Shown piece by piece: positions 17,535 through 27,348 of a stretch of DNA of 64,000 nucleotides; the stretch's first letter is position 1, and each line of letters opens with the position of its first letter. Origin of the DNA: an uncultured Clostridia bacterium (GTDB lineage Bacteria; Bacillota; Clostridia; Christensenellales; Borkfalkiaceae); assembly GCA_934796775.1 (NCBI GenBank), contig CAKVPH010000005.1:1-64000 (forward strand), read 5' to 3'. The notes under the pieces are model-generated. The model made no database searches, had not been told where the DNA came from, and saw nothing but the letters and a program-made list of their open reading frames with translations. Position numbers and translations under genes: made by a program.

Positions 17535-19838
17535 ATGATTGTAATCAAAAACGACTTCACAAAAGAACAACTGAATATTATTTCGGAAATTGCGGAAAAC
17601 ACAGGTGTGTCGTTTGAGCTTGCAAAAATTATGTTTTCGCGCGGAATAGATTCCACTCAAAAAGCGCATAAATTTTTACATCCCGGAAAGCATAATTTTT
17701 ACGATCCGTTTTTACTTTCCGGCATGGCAAGCGCGGTTTCCCGTATAGCAAACGCGCGGAATAATGCCGAGCGCATAGTCGTTTTCGGCGATTACGACGC
17801 AGACGGAATATGTGCATCTACCGTTCTTTCAAAAGCTTTAAAGGAATACGGCATAGAAGAAGTGTTTACGGTTGTTCCCGAACGCTCGCAAGGGTATGGA
17901 CTTTCGCATGATCTGGTTGAAAGCATGCTTGAAAAATATGAACCCGACCTTGTAATCACCGTGGACTGCGGAATAAGCTGTGCGGAAGAAGTGGGGTATA
18001 TGGAGGATCTCGGAATAGACGTAATAGTTACCGACCATCACGAAATTCCCGACGTATTGCCTGACTGCACGGTTATAAATTGCAAACTTAAAAATCAGGA
18101 TTATCCATTCGATTGCCTTTGCGGTGCGGGCGTTGCTTATAAACTTGCTTATGCGCTTTTAGGTGAAAGAGCCGATAAATACTTGGATCTCGTAACTATC
18201 GCCACTATTGCGGACAGCATGGTGCTGCTCGGCGAAAATCGAGATATAGTTTATGAAGGGTTAAAACTGATAAAAAAATCTCCGTGCGCGCCGCTTGCTA
18301 AAATTATAGAAAAAAGCGGACTTAAAGACGTTACGTCCACAGGACTTGCCTTTACCGTCGCACCGAGAATTAACGCGGCGGGCAGAATGGGTGACGCCGC
18401 TTCCGCACTCAAACTCATGCTTGAAAGCGACGAATATGCTATTTCGTCCGAGTGCGACAGATTAAACGACTATAACGTAGAGCGGCAAAATCTTTGCGAC
18501 GTTCTTTTAAAGGAAGCCAAGGAAATGATCAGCCGCGGCGCAATACATAAAAAATGCATTGTTCTTGCAGGAGAAAAATGGAACAGCGGTCTTGTGGGAA
18601 TAGTTGCCGCAAAACTCGTTGAAGAATACAATCGGCCGGTTGTACTGTTTTCCGAAAAAGACGGAGTTTATCACGGCTCGGCAAGAAGTATCGACGGTGT
18701 AAACGTATATCTTGCAATAAACGCCTGCAAAAACACGCTTGTTGATTTCGGAGGACACGCACAGGCTGCGGGAATTACCGTTACAAAACAAAATCTGCCG
18801 CTGTTTGAACGCGAATTTTCGGAATATCTCGATAAAACGTACGGGCAGGAAGTTTTTGTTCCTAAAACCGAAGTGGAAGATATGATAGAAAAACCGTTCA
18901 CTTTGGAATTTGCTCTCGAGCTTAACAAATTAGAGCCGTTCGGCACGGGTAACCGCCGTCCGGTATTCTGCGTTCGTGCGGAAAATATAAATGCGTATCC
19001 CATAAAGCCGGGTTCGCCGCATATATCTTTTAGAACGGAGTTTATTGATTTTTTATATTTTAACGGTGATAAAAAGTCTGATATATTAAACGCACCCGTT
19101 CAAAAGCTTATCACGTTTGAAGCTAACGTTTCTTCGTTTAACGGCAGATATTCGTTAAGGGGCTACGTTAAAAATATCGAATATAAAATAACGCAAAACG
19201 AAAGGCTTTGCCTTGAGTGTTTTAAAAACGATTTACTCTCGGTTTTTAACGGTAAAAAAATTACCGAAACTGTCGATAATCAACTTATAGAGGGACTTTT
19301 AAGTACGGCAGACGAGCAAAATATTCTCTTTTCTGCTCAAAACGCAAACACTTTACAAAAGTTTGGTTTAAGTCTTGATAACGCTCAGCTTTTTAAACCG
19401 GATAATTCGCAAGGCTCTTCGCAGGTTGTAATTTCGTTAAAAGATTTTGACGGCGGCGAGTTTGATAAAGTGATTTATCTGGATAAACCGTTCGGCTGTT
19501 TAGCTCAAAGCGGGGTTAAAAATTATATCGTAAGCGAGCAAAACGCATTCGATTATTCAGGGCTTTCCGTAAAGAGAGAAGTTTTCGGCGAAGTATTCAA
19601 ACTTTTAAAATATAACAGATTTTACGGCACCAGCAGTGTGGACGTTGCTCTTGGAATAGCGCATAATTCGATAGACAAAAAACAGATAATTTTCTGTTTG
19701 GAAGTGTTTTTGGAACTTAGAATTTTCTCATTCGTTTCGGGAACTCTTCAATGCGACACAAAGGTCAAAAGCGATCTTTTCAGTTCAAAAATTTATTTTG
19801 CAGTATCGGAATATTTAAAAAATAACGGTAACGTTTAA
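17535..19838 (+). CDS. recJ: Single-stranded-DNA-specific exonuclease RecJ
   Basis: 767 aa. RecJ degrades single-stranded DNA 5' to 3' in recombination and repair. DHH-family motifs are VVFGDYDADGICAS (near residue 79), ITVDCGISC, VIVTDHHE (near 170) and the DHHA1 GGHAQAAGI motif near 411, followed by the OB domain. The C-terminal 200 residues are typical of long Firmicutes RecJ. A copy of the interspersed repeat sits in frame at 19272-19302 and encodes TVDNQLIEGLLS inside this tail, so the tail tolerates an inserted 10-residue segment. Confidence 0.95.
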   Translation: MIVIKNDFTKEQLNIISEIAENTGVSFELAKIMFSRGIDSTQKAHKFLHPGKHNFYDPFLLSGMASAVSRIANARNNAERIVVFGDYDADGICASTVLSKALKEYGIEEVFTVVPERSQGYGLSHDLVESMLEKYEPDLVITVDCGISCAEEVGYMEDLGIDVIVTDHHEIPDVLPDCTVINCKLKNQDYPFDCLCGAGVAYKLAYALLGERADKYLDLVTIATIADSMVLLGENRDIVYEGLKLIKKSPCAPLAKIIEKSGLKDVTSTGLAFTVAPRINAAGRMGDAASALKLMLESDEYAISSECDRLNDYNVERQNLCDVLLKEAKEMISRGAIHKKCIVLAGEKWNSGLVGIVAAKLVEEYNRPVVLFSEKDGVYHGSARSIDGVNVYLAINACKNTLVDFGGHAQAAGITVTKQNLPLFEREFSEYLDKTYGQEVFVPKTEVEDMIEKPFTLEFALELNKLEPFGTGNRRPVFCVRAENINAYPIKPGSPHISFRTEFIDFLYFNGDKKSDILNAPVQKLITFEANVSSFNGRYSLRGYVKNIEYKITQNERLCLECFKNDLLSVFNGKKITETVDNQLIEGLLSTADEQNILFSAQNANTLQKFGLSLDNAQLFKPDNSQGSSQVVISLKDFDGGEFDKVIYLDKPFGCLAQSGVKNYIVSEQNAFDYSGLSVKREVFGEVFKLLKYNRFYGTSSVDVALGIAHNSIDKKQIIFCLEVFLELRIFSFVSGTLQCDTKVKSDLFSSKIYFAVSEYLKNNGNV
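19272..19302 (+). repeat. Interspersed repeat copy inside recJ coding sequence
   Basis: TGTCGATAATCAACTTATAG then AGGGACTTTTA, matching the intergenic copies at 3146 and 8305 almost base for base while remaining in frame. Confidence 0.8.
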
Positions 19839-19914
19839 AATATAACGACAAATAAAAAAAACAAAGAAAAAGCAATAATCAACAAACAAAACGATAAACA
19901 AAACGGTGAATCGT

Positions 19915-22059
19915 ATGCTCGAAATACTTGAAAAAATTACAAATATATATAGAAAGGAGGACGCCGAAGTCGTTGTAAAGGCGTACTATTTTGCACGGGA
20001 GGCGCATAAAGGACAAAAACGCGCATCCGGTGAAGAATATTTTACGCATCCTTGTTCCGTAGCCGAAATTTTAATAGGGCTCGGAATGGATTATTCTTCG
20101 ATTGCCGCCGCTTTTTTGCATGACGTAATCGAGGATACGCCCGTTACCGAAGAAGATATTTTAAAAGAATTCGGCGGCGAGATTTTAATGCTGGTAAACG
20201 GCGTTACCAAGCTCGAAAAAATCGAATTCAAATCAAAAGAAGAAGAGCAGGCGGAAAATTTTAAAAAGATTTTCGTGTCCATGGCAAAGGATATAAGGGT
20301 TATTATAATCAAGCTTGCCGACAGACTGCACAATATGCGTTCGCTCAACTTTTTATCAAAGGAACGGCAGCTGAGAATGGCTCACGAAACCATCGAAATC
20401 TACGCGCCGCTTGCGGGCAGACTCGGTATTTCGCAAATTAAATGCGAGCTTGAAGATCTTTCGCTTAAATATATTGATCCCGCGGCCTATGAATTTTTAG
20501 CCGAAAACATTCACGCTAAGTTAGAAGAACGCAAAGTTTTTGTTAATTCTGTGGTAAAGGAGATTAAAGGCGTGCTTGCCGAGTCCGGTATAAAGGGCGA
20601 GGTTGTAGGCAGGCCTAAGCATTTTTATTCCATTTACAAAAAAATGCAAAAGGGCAAAACGCTGGATCAGATTTACGACCTTACCGCAGTTCGCGTTATA
20701 GTTGAAACGGTTGACGAATGTTACGAAATTTTAGGTAAAATTCATAAAAAATGGAAGCCGATTCCGGGGCGTATAAAAGATTATATTGCAATGCCCAAGC
20801 CGAACATGTATCAGAGTTTGCACACAACCGTAGTTACAAGTTTCGGTCAGATTTTTGAAATTCAGATACGAACGTTTGAAATGCACCGCACGGCGGAATT
20901 CGGTATTGCCGCGCACTGGAAATATAAAGAAAAAAATTCCGAAACGGAAGAAACGGATTTTGACCATAAGCTCGACTGGATTCGCGAGGTTATGGAATGG
21001 CAGGGAGGTTTAAAGGACGGAACCGAACTTATTCAGTCGCTTAAAGGGGATATTTACGATAGCGAGTGCCTTGTTTTCACTCCTAAGGGCGAAGTTGTAA
21101 GCTTGGTAAACGAGCCTACGCCTATAGATTTTGCTTACAGAATACACACCGAAGTCGGAAATCGCTGCGTGGGTGCAAAGGTAAACGGCAAAATGGTGCC
21201 GCTCAACACCACGCTCACAACCGGCGACGTAGTAGAAATTATAACCGCAAAAAATTCAAAAGGTCCCTCGTGGGACTGGCTTAAAATTGCAAAATCTTCC
21301 GGCGCGAAGGCAAAAATCAAAGCGTTTTTTAAACGCCAGATGGCGGACGAAAAGATTAAAATAGGTAAGGCAATGTTAGAAGCCGAAGCCAAAAATAAAG
21401 GTTTTACGCTCGGCAATTTGTTAAATCCCGTATCTTTTGCGTCGCTTAGCGCAAAAATGAGCTTTGCAACGGTCGACGAAATGTATGCCGCCGTCGGTTG
21501 CGGGGCGGTAACTGTCAATCAGGTGTTGTCAAAACTCATTGATATTTGTAAACCCGCAGTTCATGAAGAAGAAAACAAAATCGAAGGCAAACGCATTATA
21601 TACAAACACAAAGTTTCGTCCGATGGCGTTGTGGTTAAGGGCATGGAAGGTTTGCTCGTGCGCTTTGCGGGGTGTTGCAATCCTGTTCCCGGTGACGAAA
21701 TAGTAGGGTTTGTTTCGCGCGGGCGCGGCGTTACCATTCACCGTGCCGACTGCCCGAATATGAAAAACGAAGATCCGTCAAGGCTTCTTCCCGCCGTATG
21801 GTCGGGTAAAGAAGGCAGTTACACCACGAGCATAAAAATCACTGCCGACGAAGAAGCTCCGCTACTTGTTATCGTTTCGTCTATATGCACGCAACTCGGA
21901 CTTTTTGTTACGGCAATAAACGGCAGACTTGATACTAAAGCCCATGTTGCGATAGTGGATATGACTATTAAGCTCAACAAAAAAGACGATCTCGATTTGC
22001 TTTTAACAAAACTGCGCGAAAATCCGCAGATTATAGACGTATTTAGAACGGTAATTTAA
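19915..22059 (+). CDS. Bifunctional (p)ppGpp synthetase/hydrolase RelA/SpoT
   Basis: 714 aa from the ATG at 19915, with GGTGA just upstream; a GTG 9 nt earlier is an alternative. It makes and degrades the stringent-response alarmone. The HD hydrolase domain is intact (FLHDVIEDT, LADRLHNMRSL), followed by the synthetase (GRPKHFYSIYKKM, DYIAMPKPNMYQSLHTTV), TGS (YDSECLVFTPKGEVVSL), and the C-terminal zinc-finger/ACT region (RFAGCCNPVPGDEIVGFVSRGRGVTIHRADC). Both active centres look functional. It belongs to a recJ-rel-MBL-hemZ run common in Clostridia. Confidence 0.97.
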   Translation: MLEILEKITNIYRKEDAEVVVKAYYFAREAHKGQKRASGEEYFTHPCSVAEILIGLGMDYSSIAAAFLHDVIEDTPVTEEDILKEFGGEILMLVNGVTKLEKIEFKSKEEEQAENFKKIFVSMAKDIRVIIIKLADRLHNMRSLNFLSKERQLRMAHETIEIYAPLAGRLGISQIKCELEDLSLKYIDPAAYEFLAENIHAKLEERKVFVNSVVKEIKGVLAESGIKGEVVGRPKHFYSIYKKMQKGKTLDQIYDLTAVRVIVETVDECYEILGKIHKKWKPIPGRIKDYIAMPKPNMYQSLHTTVVTSFGQIFEIQIRTFEMHRTAEFGIAAHWKYKEKNSETEETDFDHKLDWIREVMEWQGGLKDGTELIQSLKGDIYDSECLVFTPKGEVVSLVNEPTPIDFAYRIHTEVGNRCVGAKVNGKMVPLNTTLTTGDVVEIITAKNSKGPSWDWLKIAKSSGAKAKIKAFFKRQMADEKIKIGKAMLEAEAKNKGFTLGNLLNPVSFASLSAKMSFATVDEMYAAVGCGAVTVNQVLSKLIDICKPAVHEEENKIEGKRIIYKHKVSSDGVVVKGMEGLLVRFAGCCNPVPGDEIVGFVSRGRGVTIHRADCPNMKNEDPSRLLPAVWSGKEGSYTTSIKITADEEAPLLVIVSSICTQLGLFVTAINGRLDTKAHVAIVDMTIKLNKKDDLDLLLTKLRENPQIIDVFRTVI

Positions 22060-22069
22060 AAATAGCAAA

Positions 22070-22699
22070 ATGGATTCCAACGTAAAAGTAAAAACAATAA
22101 TGCCCGGATATTCCGCGGCAAACTGCCATCTCGTATATATCGACGATAACCCGAACTTATTGATAATCGACCCCGGCGGGGACTTTTTAAAAATTCAAAC
22201 CGAAATTAAAGCTTTAAATAAGCGAGCGGCTGCAATACTTTTAACGCACTGCCATTATGACCATGTTTCGGCAGTAAGCGAGCTTAAAAAGAGCGGTATT
22301 CCCGTTTTTATGAGCGCAAAAGACGAACAAAACCTGAACGATATGGGTAGCGTGGCGTATTTATTCGGCGAAAAATTGCAACCCTTTACTGTCGATAATC
22401 GACTTATAGACGGGGATTTTGATATTTTTGGGTTCAAAGTAAAAGTCATTCAAACGCCGGGGCATACCGCAGGCGGACTTTGCTTTATAATAGGCGACAA
22501 TCTTTTTTCGGGCGATACGCTGTTTTTTGAAAGTTACGGAAGATGCGATTTGCCAGGCGGAAATTTTTCGGAGCTTATAAAGAGCTTGAAAAAAATATTT
22601 TCGCTTGATAAAAATTATACGGTATACACAGGCCACGGTGAAAACACTACCGTTTTTTACGAAAGAGAACACAATCCCGCACTTGAATTTATGAGGTAA
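22070..22699 (+). CDS. MBL-fold metallo-hydrolase (glyoxalase II-like)
   Basis: 209 aa, 10 bp after rel. The metal-binding THCHYDH motif near residue 63 (HxHxDH), the later TPGHTAGG His, FSGDTLF Asp and TGHGENT His complete a binuclear site. Substrate is unknown; this small clade includes glyoxalase II-like and thioesterase-like enzymes. A repeat copy at 22391-22423 lies in frame and encodes TVDNRLIDGDFD between the core motifs. The start has no strong ribosome binding site. Confidence 0.9.
   Translation: MDSNVKVKTIMPGYSAANCHLVYIDDNPNLLIIDPGGDFLKIQTEIKALNKRAAAILLTHCHYDHVSAVSELKKSGIPVFMSAKDEQNLNDMGSVAYLFGEKLQPFTVDNRLIDGDFDIFGFKVKVIQTPGHTAGGLCFIIGDNLFSGDTLFFESYGRCDLPGGNFSELIKSLKKIFSLDKNYTVYTGHGENTTVFYEREHNPALEFMR
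22391..22423 (+). repeat. Interspersed repeat copy inside MBL gene
   Basis: GTCGATAATCGACTTATAG then ACGGGGATTTTGA. It shares the core with intergenic copies and stays in frame (VDNRLIDGDF). Confidence 0.75.
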
Positions 22700-22701
22700 C
22701 G

Positions 22702-24051
22702 ATGGTTTCTTGCAATATAGAAAAACTTGAAAGCGAGCTTAACGAAGTTTATAACGAATTTTACTCGGAAGATAATGAGAAAATAACTCTTTCTTTTTGT
22801 GAAAAAGAGCGTTTTTATTATACCGTAAATTGCTATGATTTACACCGCGAATACGATTACGAAAATGTTTGCGGCGACGAACTTATAAAAAAACGCTATA
22901 TAAAGCGTTACGCAAAATTAAGCCTTTACTTGTTTTTAAGCGAGAAAACGCACAAAAATTTACCTTGGGGCGCGCTTACGGGCATAAGACCGACAAAATT
23001 ATATTATCAGAATATAACCGACGCCGATTATTTTTTTAAAGGACTTATGAAAGTGTCCGATAAAAAATATGAAATCGTAAAAAAAATAGCCAAAGCACAA
23101 GCCGATTATTATAAGCCGTCGGATAGCTCGGCGGACTTTTTTGTGGGTATTCCCATGTGTCCTACAAGGTGCCAGTACTGCTCGTTCATATCAGCCGAAA
23201 TAAGTAAGGTAAGTGTCGTTAATGAATATATAGAGGCACTTTGCTATGAAATCGAGCAGTCAAAAAAGTTATGTAAAAATATACGCAGCGTGTATATAGG
23301 CGGCGGAACGCCGGTGTCGCTTCCGGTTCCGTATTTAAAAAAAGTTTTAGATGCGATAGGCACGGTAAATACCGAATACACCGTTGAAGCGGGCAGACCG
23401 GATTGCATTACTGAAGAAGTTTTACGCCTTTTAAAAGATTATAACGTAACGCGCGTATGCGTGAACCCGCAGACTTTTAAAGACGAAACGTTAAAACTCA
23501 TAGGCAGAAATCACGACAGCCGACAGGTTATAGAAAAATATCGGCTTGCAAAATCTTTTGGTTTTGACGTAAATATGGATTTAATTGCCGGGCTTCCGCT
23601 TGAAACGTACGACGATTTTTGTTTGAGTTTACAAAAAGCCGTTTCGCTTGCACCCGATAATATAACGGTACATACTTTGTGCTTAAAAAAAGGCTCTAAA
23701 TTAAAAGAGCTTTGTTCGCGCCTTCCCGAAGGCGAAGTTGAAAAGATGATCGATTATGCATATGAAACGCTTACAAAGGCAGGGTATTCGCCTTATTATC
23801 TGTACCGCCAGAAATATATGGCGGGCAACCTTGAAAATACGGGTTACGCCTTAAAAGGTAAGGAATGCATTTACAATATAGACGTTATGGAGGAAATTTC
23901 GCAGAACGTGGCGTGCGGTGCAAATGCGGTTTCAAAACGAATTTTCTGTAGCGGCGAAAGAATCGAGCGTTACGGCTCGCCCAAAGATCTTCCTACTTAT
24001 ATTGCAAAAATCGAGAATATAGTGCAGAAAAAACAGGAATTGTTTTCCTGA
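22702..24051 (+). CDS. hemZ: HemZ-type radical SAM coproporphyrinogen dehydrogenase-like protein
   Basis: 449 aa, starting 2 bp after the MBL stop with GAGG 9 nt upstream. The radical SAM cluster motif CPTRCQYC is near residues 152-159, followed by IGGGTPVSL, VEAGRPDCI and RVCVNPQTF as in the HemN/HemZ group. The N-terminal 145 residues are the HemZ-specific domain (PWGALTGIRPTKLYYQ). HemZ-like proteins are annotated as oxygen-independent coproporphyrinogen oxidases but several HemN relatives act on other substrates; no other haem gene is nearby. Confidence 0.85.
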   Translation: MVSCNIEKLESELNEVYNEFYSEDNEKITLSFCEKERFYYTVNCYDLHREYDYENVCGDELIKKRYIKRYAKLSLYLFLSEKTHKNLPWGALTGIRPTKLYYQNITDADYFFKGLMKVSDKKYEIVKKIAKAQADYYKPSDSSADFFVGIPMCPTRCQYCSFISAEISKVSVVNEYIEALCYEIEQSKKLCKNIRSVYIGGGTPVSLPVPYLKKVLDAIGTVNTEYTVEAGRPDCITEEVLRLLKDYNVTRVCVNPQTFKDETLKLIGRNHDSRQVIEKYRLAKSFGFDVNMDLIAGLPLETYDDFCLSLQKAVSLAPDNITVHTLCLKKGSKLKELCSRLPEGEVEKMIDYAYETLTKAGYSPYYLYRQKYMAGNLENTGYALKGKECIYNIDVMEEISQNVACGANAVSKRIFCSGERIERYGSPKDLPTYIAKIENIVQKKQELFS

Positions 24052-24214
24052 ATAAATAAAATTTACCCCGAAAATTCACTTTAAAATACAGTAAAAACAA
24101 GTTTATTTACCGTAATTGTCGTAATTAAAGCAATTCTTTTTAAAAAAAGATTAAAAATCTTTAAAAGGCGGAAAAAAGATTTTACTTTATTACGATTATA
24201 TGTTAATATATTAA

Positions 24215-24293
24215 AGTACTTTGCCAAGGAGATGCGAATACTCGACGCTCTGCTTTGGTTAAAGCGAATAACATCCATATGGAGGATAAAAAA
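24215..24293 (+). promoter_or_regulatory. rpsO 5' leader with possible regulatory fold
   Basis: CCAAGGAG at about 24224 and CTGCTTTGG at about 24250-24258 can pair across an intervening hairpin. S15 autoregulates through its own leader in several bacteria using different folds; whether this one does is inference only. Confidence 0.3.
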
Positions 24294-24548
24294 ATGGATA
24301 AACAGGTAGTAATCGAAAAGTACAGAACAAGCGAAAACGACACCGGATCGGTTGAAGTTCAGGTTGCGCTTTTAACCGAAAGAATCAATCACTTAAACGC
24401 GCATCTTGCACAAAATCCCAACGATAACCATTCTCGTCGCGGCCTTTTAAAAATGGTTGGTCGCAGAAAGGGCTTACTTGACTATCTCAAACAGAGAGAT
24501 ATCAACAAGTACAGAGAACTTATCGGCAAACTCAATCTCAGGAAGTAA
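24294..24548 (+). CDS. rpsO: 30S ribosomal protein S15
   Basis: 84 aa from the ATG at 24294, which has GGAGG 8 nt upstream; upstream in-frame ATGs do not fit the family. S15 binds 16S rRNA early in 30S assembly. The signature is complete (DTGSVEVQVALLTERINHL, then NDNHSRRGLLKMVGRRK and LLDYLK). It is followed by a strong terminator and by pnp, the common rpsO-pnp pairing. Confidence 0.97.
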   Translation: MDKQVVIEKYRTSENDTGSVEVQVALLTERINHLNAHLAQNPNDNHSRRGLLKMVGRRKGLLDYLKQRDINKYRELIGKLNLRK

Positions 24549-24560
24549 CAGTCAAAAAAA

Positions 24561-24590
24561 AGGGGGAGCTACACACGCTCCCCTTTTTTA
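24561..24590 (+). terminator. Terminator after rpsO
   Basis: AGGGGGAGC-tacacac-GCTCCCCT followed by TTTTT. Confidence 0.9.
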
Positions 24591-24822
24591 AAAAACAACA
24601 AATTTTTTTTTGCCCGCAGTTTAATTAGTGCGAATAATTAGCGGTAAAAACACACAAACAGCTAAAACAAACAAAAAAGCAAACCTGAAAAAAGGGGAAA
24701 AATAAGACTTTTGGGTAAAACAGTCGTTTAAAGCGGCTAAACAAACAAAGTTTTAAGCGAAATTTTTTCTTAAAAGCAAATTAAAGGTAATTATTTAAGG
24801 TCAAGAGTTATAAGGAGTTTAT

Positions 24823-26919
24823 ATGTTAGAAAATCACAGAGTATTTAAAACAGAGATCGGTGGCAGAGAAGTCACCGTAGACGTGGGTAAATATGCCCAG
24901 CAGGCAAACGGATCGTGCATAGTCAGATGCGGCGATACCGTTGTTATGGTAAACGCTACCATGAGCGAACAGCCGCGCGAAGGAATGGATTTCTTCCCGC
25001 TCAGCGTTGATTATGAAGAAAAAATGTACGCCGTAGGCAAAATCCCCGGCGGTTTCAAAAAAAGAGAAGGCAGAGCCAGCGATAAAGCTATTTTGACTTC
25101 GCGTCTTATCGACAGACCTATTCGTCCGTTGTTCCCCAAAGGACTTTTCAACGACGTAACGGTTATAGCTACGGCTTTGTCGGTCGATACTAATATTGCC
25201 CCCGAGCCGTTCGCAATGTTCGGTTCGTCAATCGCACTCAGCATTTCGGATATTCCGTGGGCAGGACCTACAGGTTCAGTAACCGTAGGACTTATCGACG
25301 GCAAATACGTTATAAATCCCGATAGCGAACAGAGAGAAAAAAGCACGCTTCACTTAAACCTTGCAGGAACTAAGGACGCCATCATGATGGTTGAAGCGGG
25401 CGCAAAGGAAATCGAAGACGAAGAGATGATCGGCGCAATTTTGTTCGGTCACGAAGAAATTAAAAAACAGTGTGCGTTTATCGAAAGCATAGTTGCGGAA
25501 GTAGGCAAGCCCAAGAGAGAAATGGATCTTTACCACGTTCCCGAAGATTTGGATAACGCCGTAAGAGCTTATGCAAGCGAAAAACTCGACCACGCACTCG
25601 ACACGTTTGACAGACAGGAAAGATCCGACCGTCAGGACGCAGTCGAAAAAGATTGCCTTGAACATTTCGCTGATATCTATCCTGATATGGAAAGAGAAAT
25701 CAAGGATAGCTTATATTATATAACCAAAGAAAAAGTAAGAGCTAAAATCACTAACGCAGGCGTTCGTCCCGACGGCAGAACTCTTACCGAAATCAGACCT
25801 ATCTGGTGCGAACACGGAATTCTTCCCCGCGTTCACGGCTCGGCTGTTTTCACAAGAGGACAAACTCAGGTTATGACCACTTGTACGCTCGGCACTATGA
25901 GCGATATTCAAAAGCTCGAAGGGCTTGACGACGAAACCGCTAAGCGTTATATGCATCATTACAACATGCCCGGTTATGCTTCCGGCGAAGCAAGAGGTTT
26001 AAAGAGCCCCGGCAGAAGAGAAATCGGACACGGTGCTTTGGCAGAACGTGCGCTCGAACCCGTTATTCCTTCCGAAGAAGAATTCCCGTACGCTATAAGA
26101 CTTGTTTCCGAAGTTTTAAGTTCAAACGGTTCTACTTCGCAGGCTTCGGTTTGCGGCTCCACTATGGCGTTAATGGACGCAGGTGTTCCCATCAAACGCC
26201 CCGTTGCAGGTATCGCTATGGGACTTATTAAAGATACCGAAAGCGGGAAAGTATCGGTTCTCAGCGATATTCAAGGTCTTGAAGACTTCCTTGGCGATAT
26301 GGACTTTAAGGTTGCAGGTTCGGTAAAAGGTATTACTGCAATCCAGATGGATATAAAGATTAAAGGTATAGACGAACATATTCTTCGTCAGGCAATCAAG
26401 CAGGCTAACGAAGGCAGACATTACATTTTAAATAAAATGCTTGCTTGCATACCCGAAACCAACAAAGAACTTTCTAAATACGCACCTAAGATCATAACGT
26501 TCTCTATTGATCCCGAAAAGATTAAAGACGTTATCGGCAGCGGCGGAAAGACTATCAATAAGATCATTGCAGAAACCGGCGTTAAGATCGACATCAACGA
26601 CGACGGCAAAGTATTTATCGCTACTTACGGCGAAGATCTCGGACAAGCCGAACGCGCTAAAGACATCATTATGGCAATTACCCGCGATTTAGAAGTAGGC
26701 GATATGTTTATTTCTACCGTTGCAAGAATTATATCCAGAACCGGTGCTTTTGTTGAACTCGCTCCCGGCAAAGACGGTATGATTCATATTTCAAAGATGA
26801 GCGATAAGCGCATCGATAAAGTTGAAGACGTATTGAACCTCGGCGATAAAGTTAAAGTAGAAATTATCAAGATCGGCGAAAAGGGTATAGATCTTAAACT
26901 TTTAGAAAAACTTAACTGA
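24823..26919 (+). CDS. pnp: Polynucleotide phosphorylase
   Basis: 698 aa. PNPase degrades RNA 3' to 5' by phosphorolysis as a trimer. Two RNase PH domains (GDTVVMVNATMSEQPREGMDFFPLSVDYEEKMYAVGKIPGG is split between them), then the KH domain (IKDVIGSGGKTINKIIAETG) and the S1 domain (ISRTGAFVELAPGKDGMIHISKM) are in order and full length. AAGGAG precedes the ATG. The 230-bp gap after the rpsO terminator has no further feature I can support. Confidence 0.98.
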   Translation: MLENHRVFKTEIGGREVTVDVGKYAQQANGSCIVRCGDTVVMVNATMSEQPREGMDFFPLSVDYEEKMYAVGKIPGGFKKREGRASDKAILTSRLIDRPIRPLFPKGLFNDVTVIATALSVDTNIAPEPFAMFGSSIALSISDIPWAGPTGSVTVGLIDGKYVINPDSEQREKSTLHLNLAGTKDAIMMVEAGAKEIEDEEMIGAILFGHEEIKKQCAFIESIVAEVGKPKREMDLYHVPEDLDNAVRAYASEKLDHALDTFDRQERSDRQDAVEKDCLEHFADIYPDMEREIKDSLYYITKEKVRAKITNAGVRPDGRTLTEIRPIWCEHGILPRVHGSAVFTRGQTQVMTTCTLGTMSDIQKLEGLDDETAKRYMHHYNMPGYASGEARGLKSPGRREIGHGALAERALEPVIPSEEEFPYAIRLVSEVLSSNGSTSQASVCGSTMALMDAGVPIKRPVAGIAMGLIKDTESGKVSVLSDIQGLEDFLGDMDFKVAGSVKGITAIQMDIKIKGIDEHILRQAIKQANEGRHYILNKMLACIPETNKELSKYAPKIITFSIDPEKIKDVIGSGGKTINKIIAETGVKIDINDDGKVFIATYGEDLGQAERAKDIIMAITRDLEVGDMFISTVARIISRTGAFVELAPGKDGMIHISKMSDKRIDKVEDVLNLGDKVKVEIIKIGEKGIDLKLLEKLN

Positions 26920-26945
26920 TTGATTATAATAACAAATAAACAAGT

Positions 26946-26977
26946 AAGGCCGCTCCCGATTTTCGGGTGCGGCTTTT
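26946..26977 (+). terminator. Terminator after pnp
   Basis: AGGCCGCTCCCGA-ttt-TCGGGTGCGGCTTTT; the stem has one mismatch. Confidence 0.85.
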
Positions 26978-27002
26978 GCTGATTATAAAAGAGCCTATTA
27001 TT

Positions 27003-27033
27003 CATAAAAGTGCGGCTATAAGTTGATTATCGC
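27003..27033 (-). repeat. Interspersed repeat copy after pnp
   Basis: Reverse copy: CATAAAAGTGCGG, then CTATAAGTTGATTATCGCA. It lies between the pnp terminator and the next promoter. Confidence 0.7.
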
Positions 27034-27110
27034 AATGTTTTAATGAAATAATGCTGAAGATTTTGTATAATTTAAGGGTTAAAAATCTTCTTTCATATAA
27101 GTATTAAAAC

Positions 27111-27139
27111 TTGTGTTTTTATTATGAATGTGTTACAAT
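27111..27139 (+). promoter_or_regulatory. Promoter upstream of a 23-codon ORF
   Basis: TTGTGT (27111-27116), 17-bp spacer, TACAAT (27134-27139), pointing at the short ORF at 27173. Confidence 0.5.
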
Positions 27140-27172
27140 GTGAAAAGGTTAAAAATAAACGAGGCATGAGTT

Positions 27173-27244
27173 ATGAAAAAGATTTTCGTTGTGGGCAGTT
27201 TAACATACTCTCAATCAATACCCGTAAGAAGCGAAATAATCTGA
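27173..27244 (+). pseudogene. Possible gene remnant, 23 codons
   Basis: ATG with GAGG 8 nt upstream and a good promoter opens a 23-aa frame starting MKKIFVVGSL, which resembles the beginning of PfkB/ribokinase-type sugar kinases, then diverges and stops. It may be a decayed 5' end left by a deletion, or a genuine small peptide. No downstream continuation was found in the following 100 bp. Confidence 0.3.
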
Positions 27245-27348
27245 TATAACCGCTATATATAATAAGGTTTATGTAAAACCGTACAAATGCACAAATAAAC
27301 ATATAATAGTAATCAACCATATAGTTTTTAATTTTGTCGGTAAAAAAT

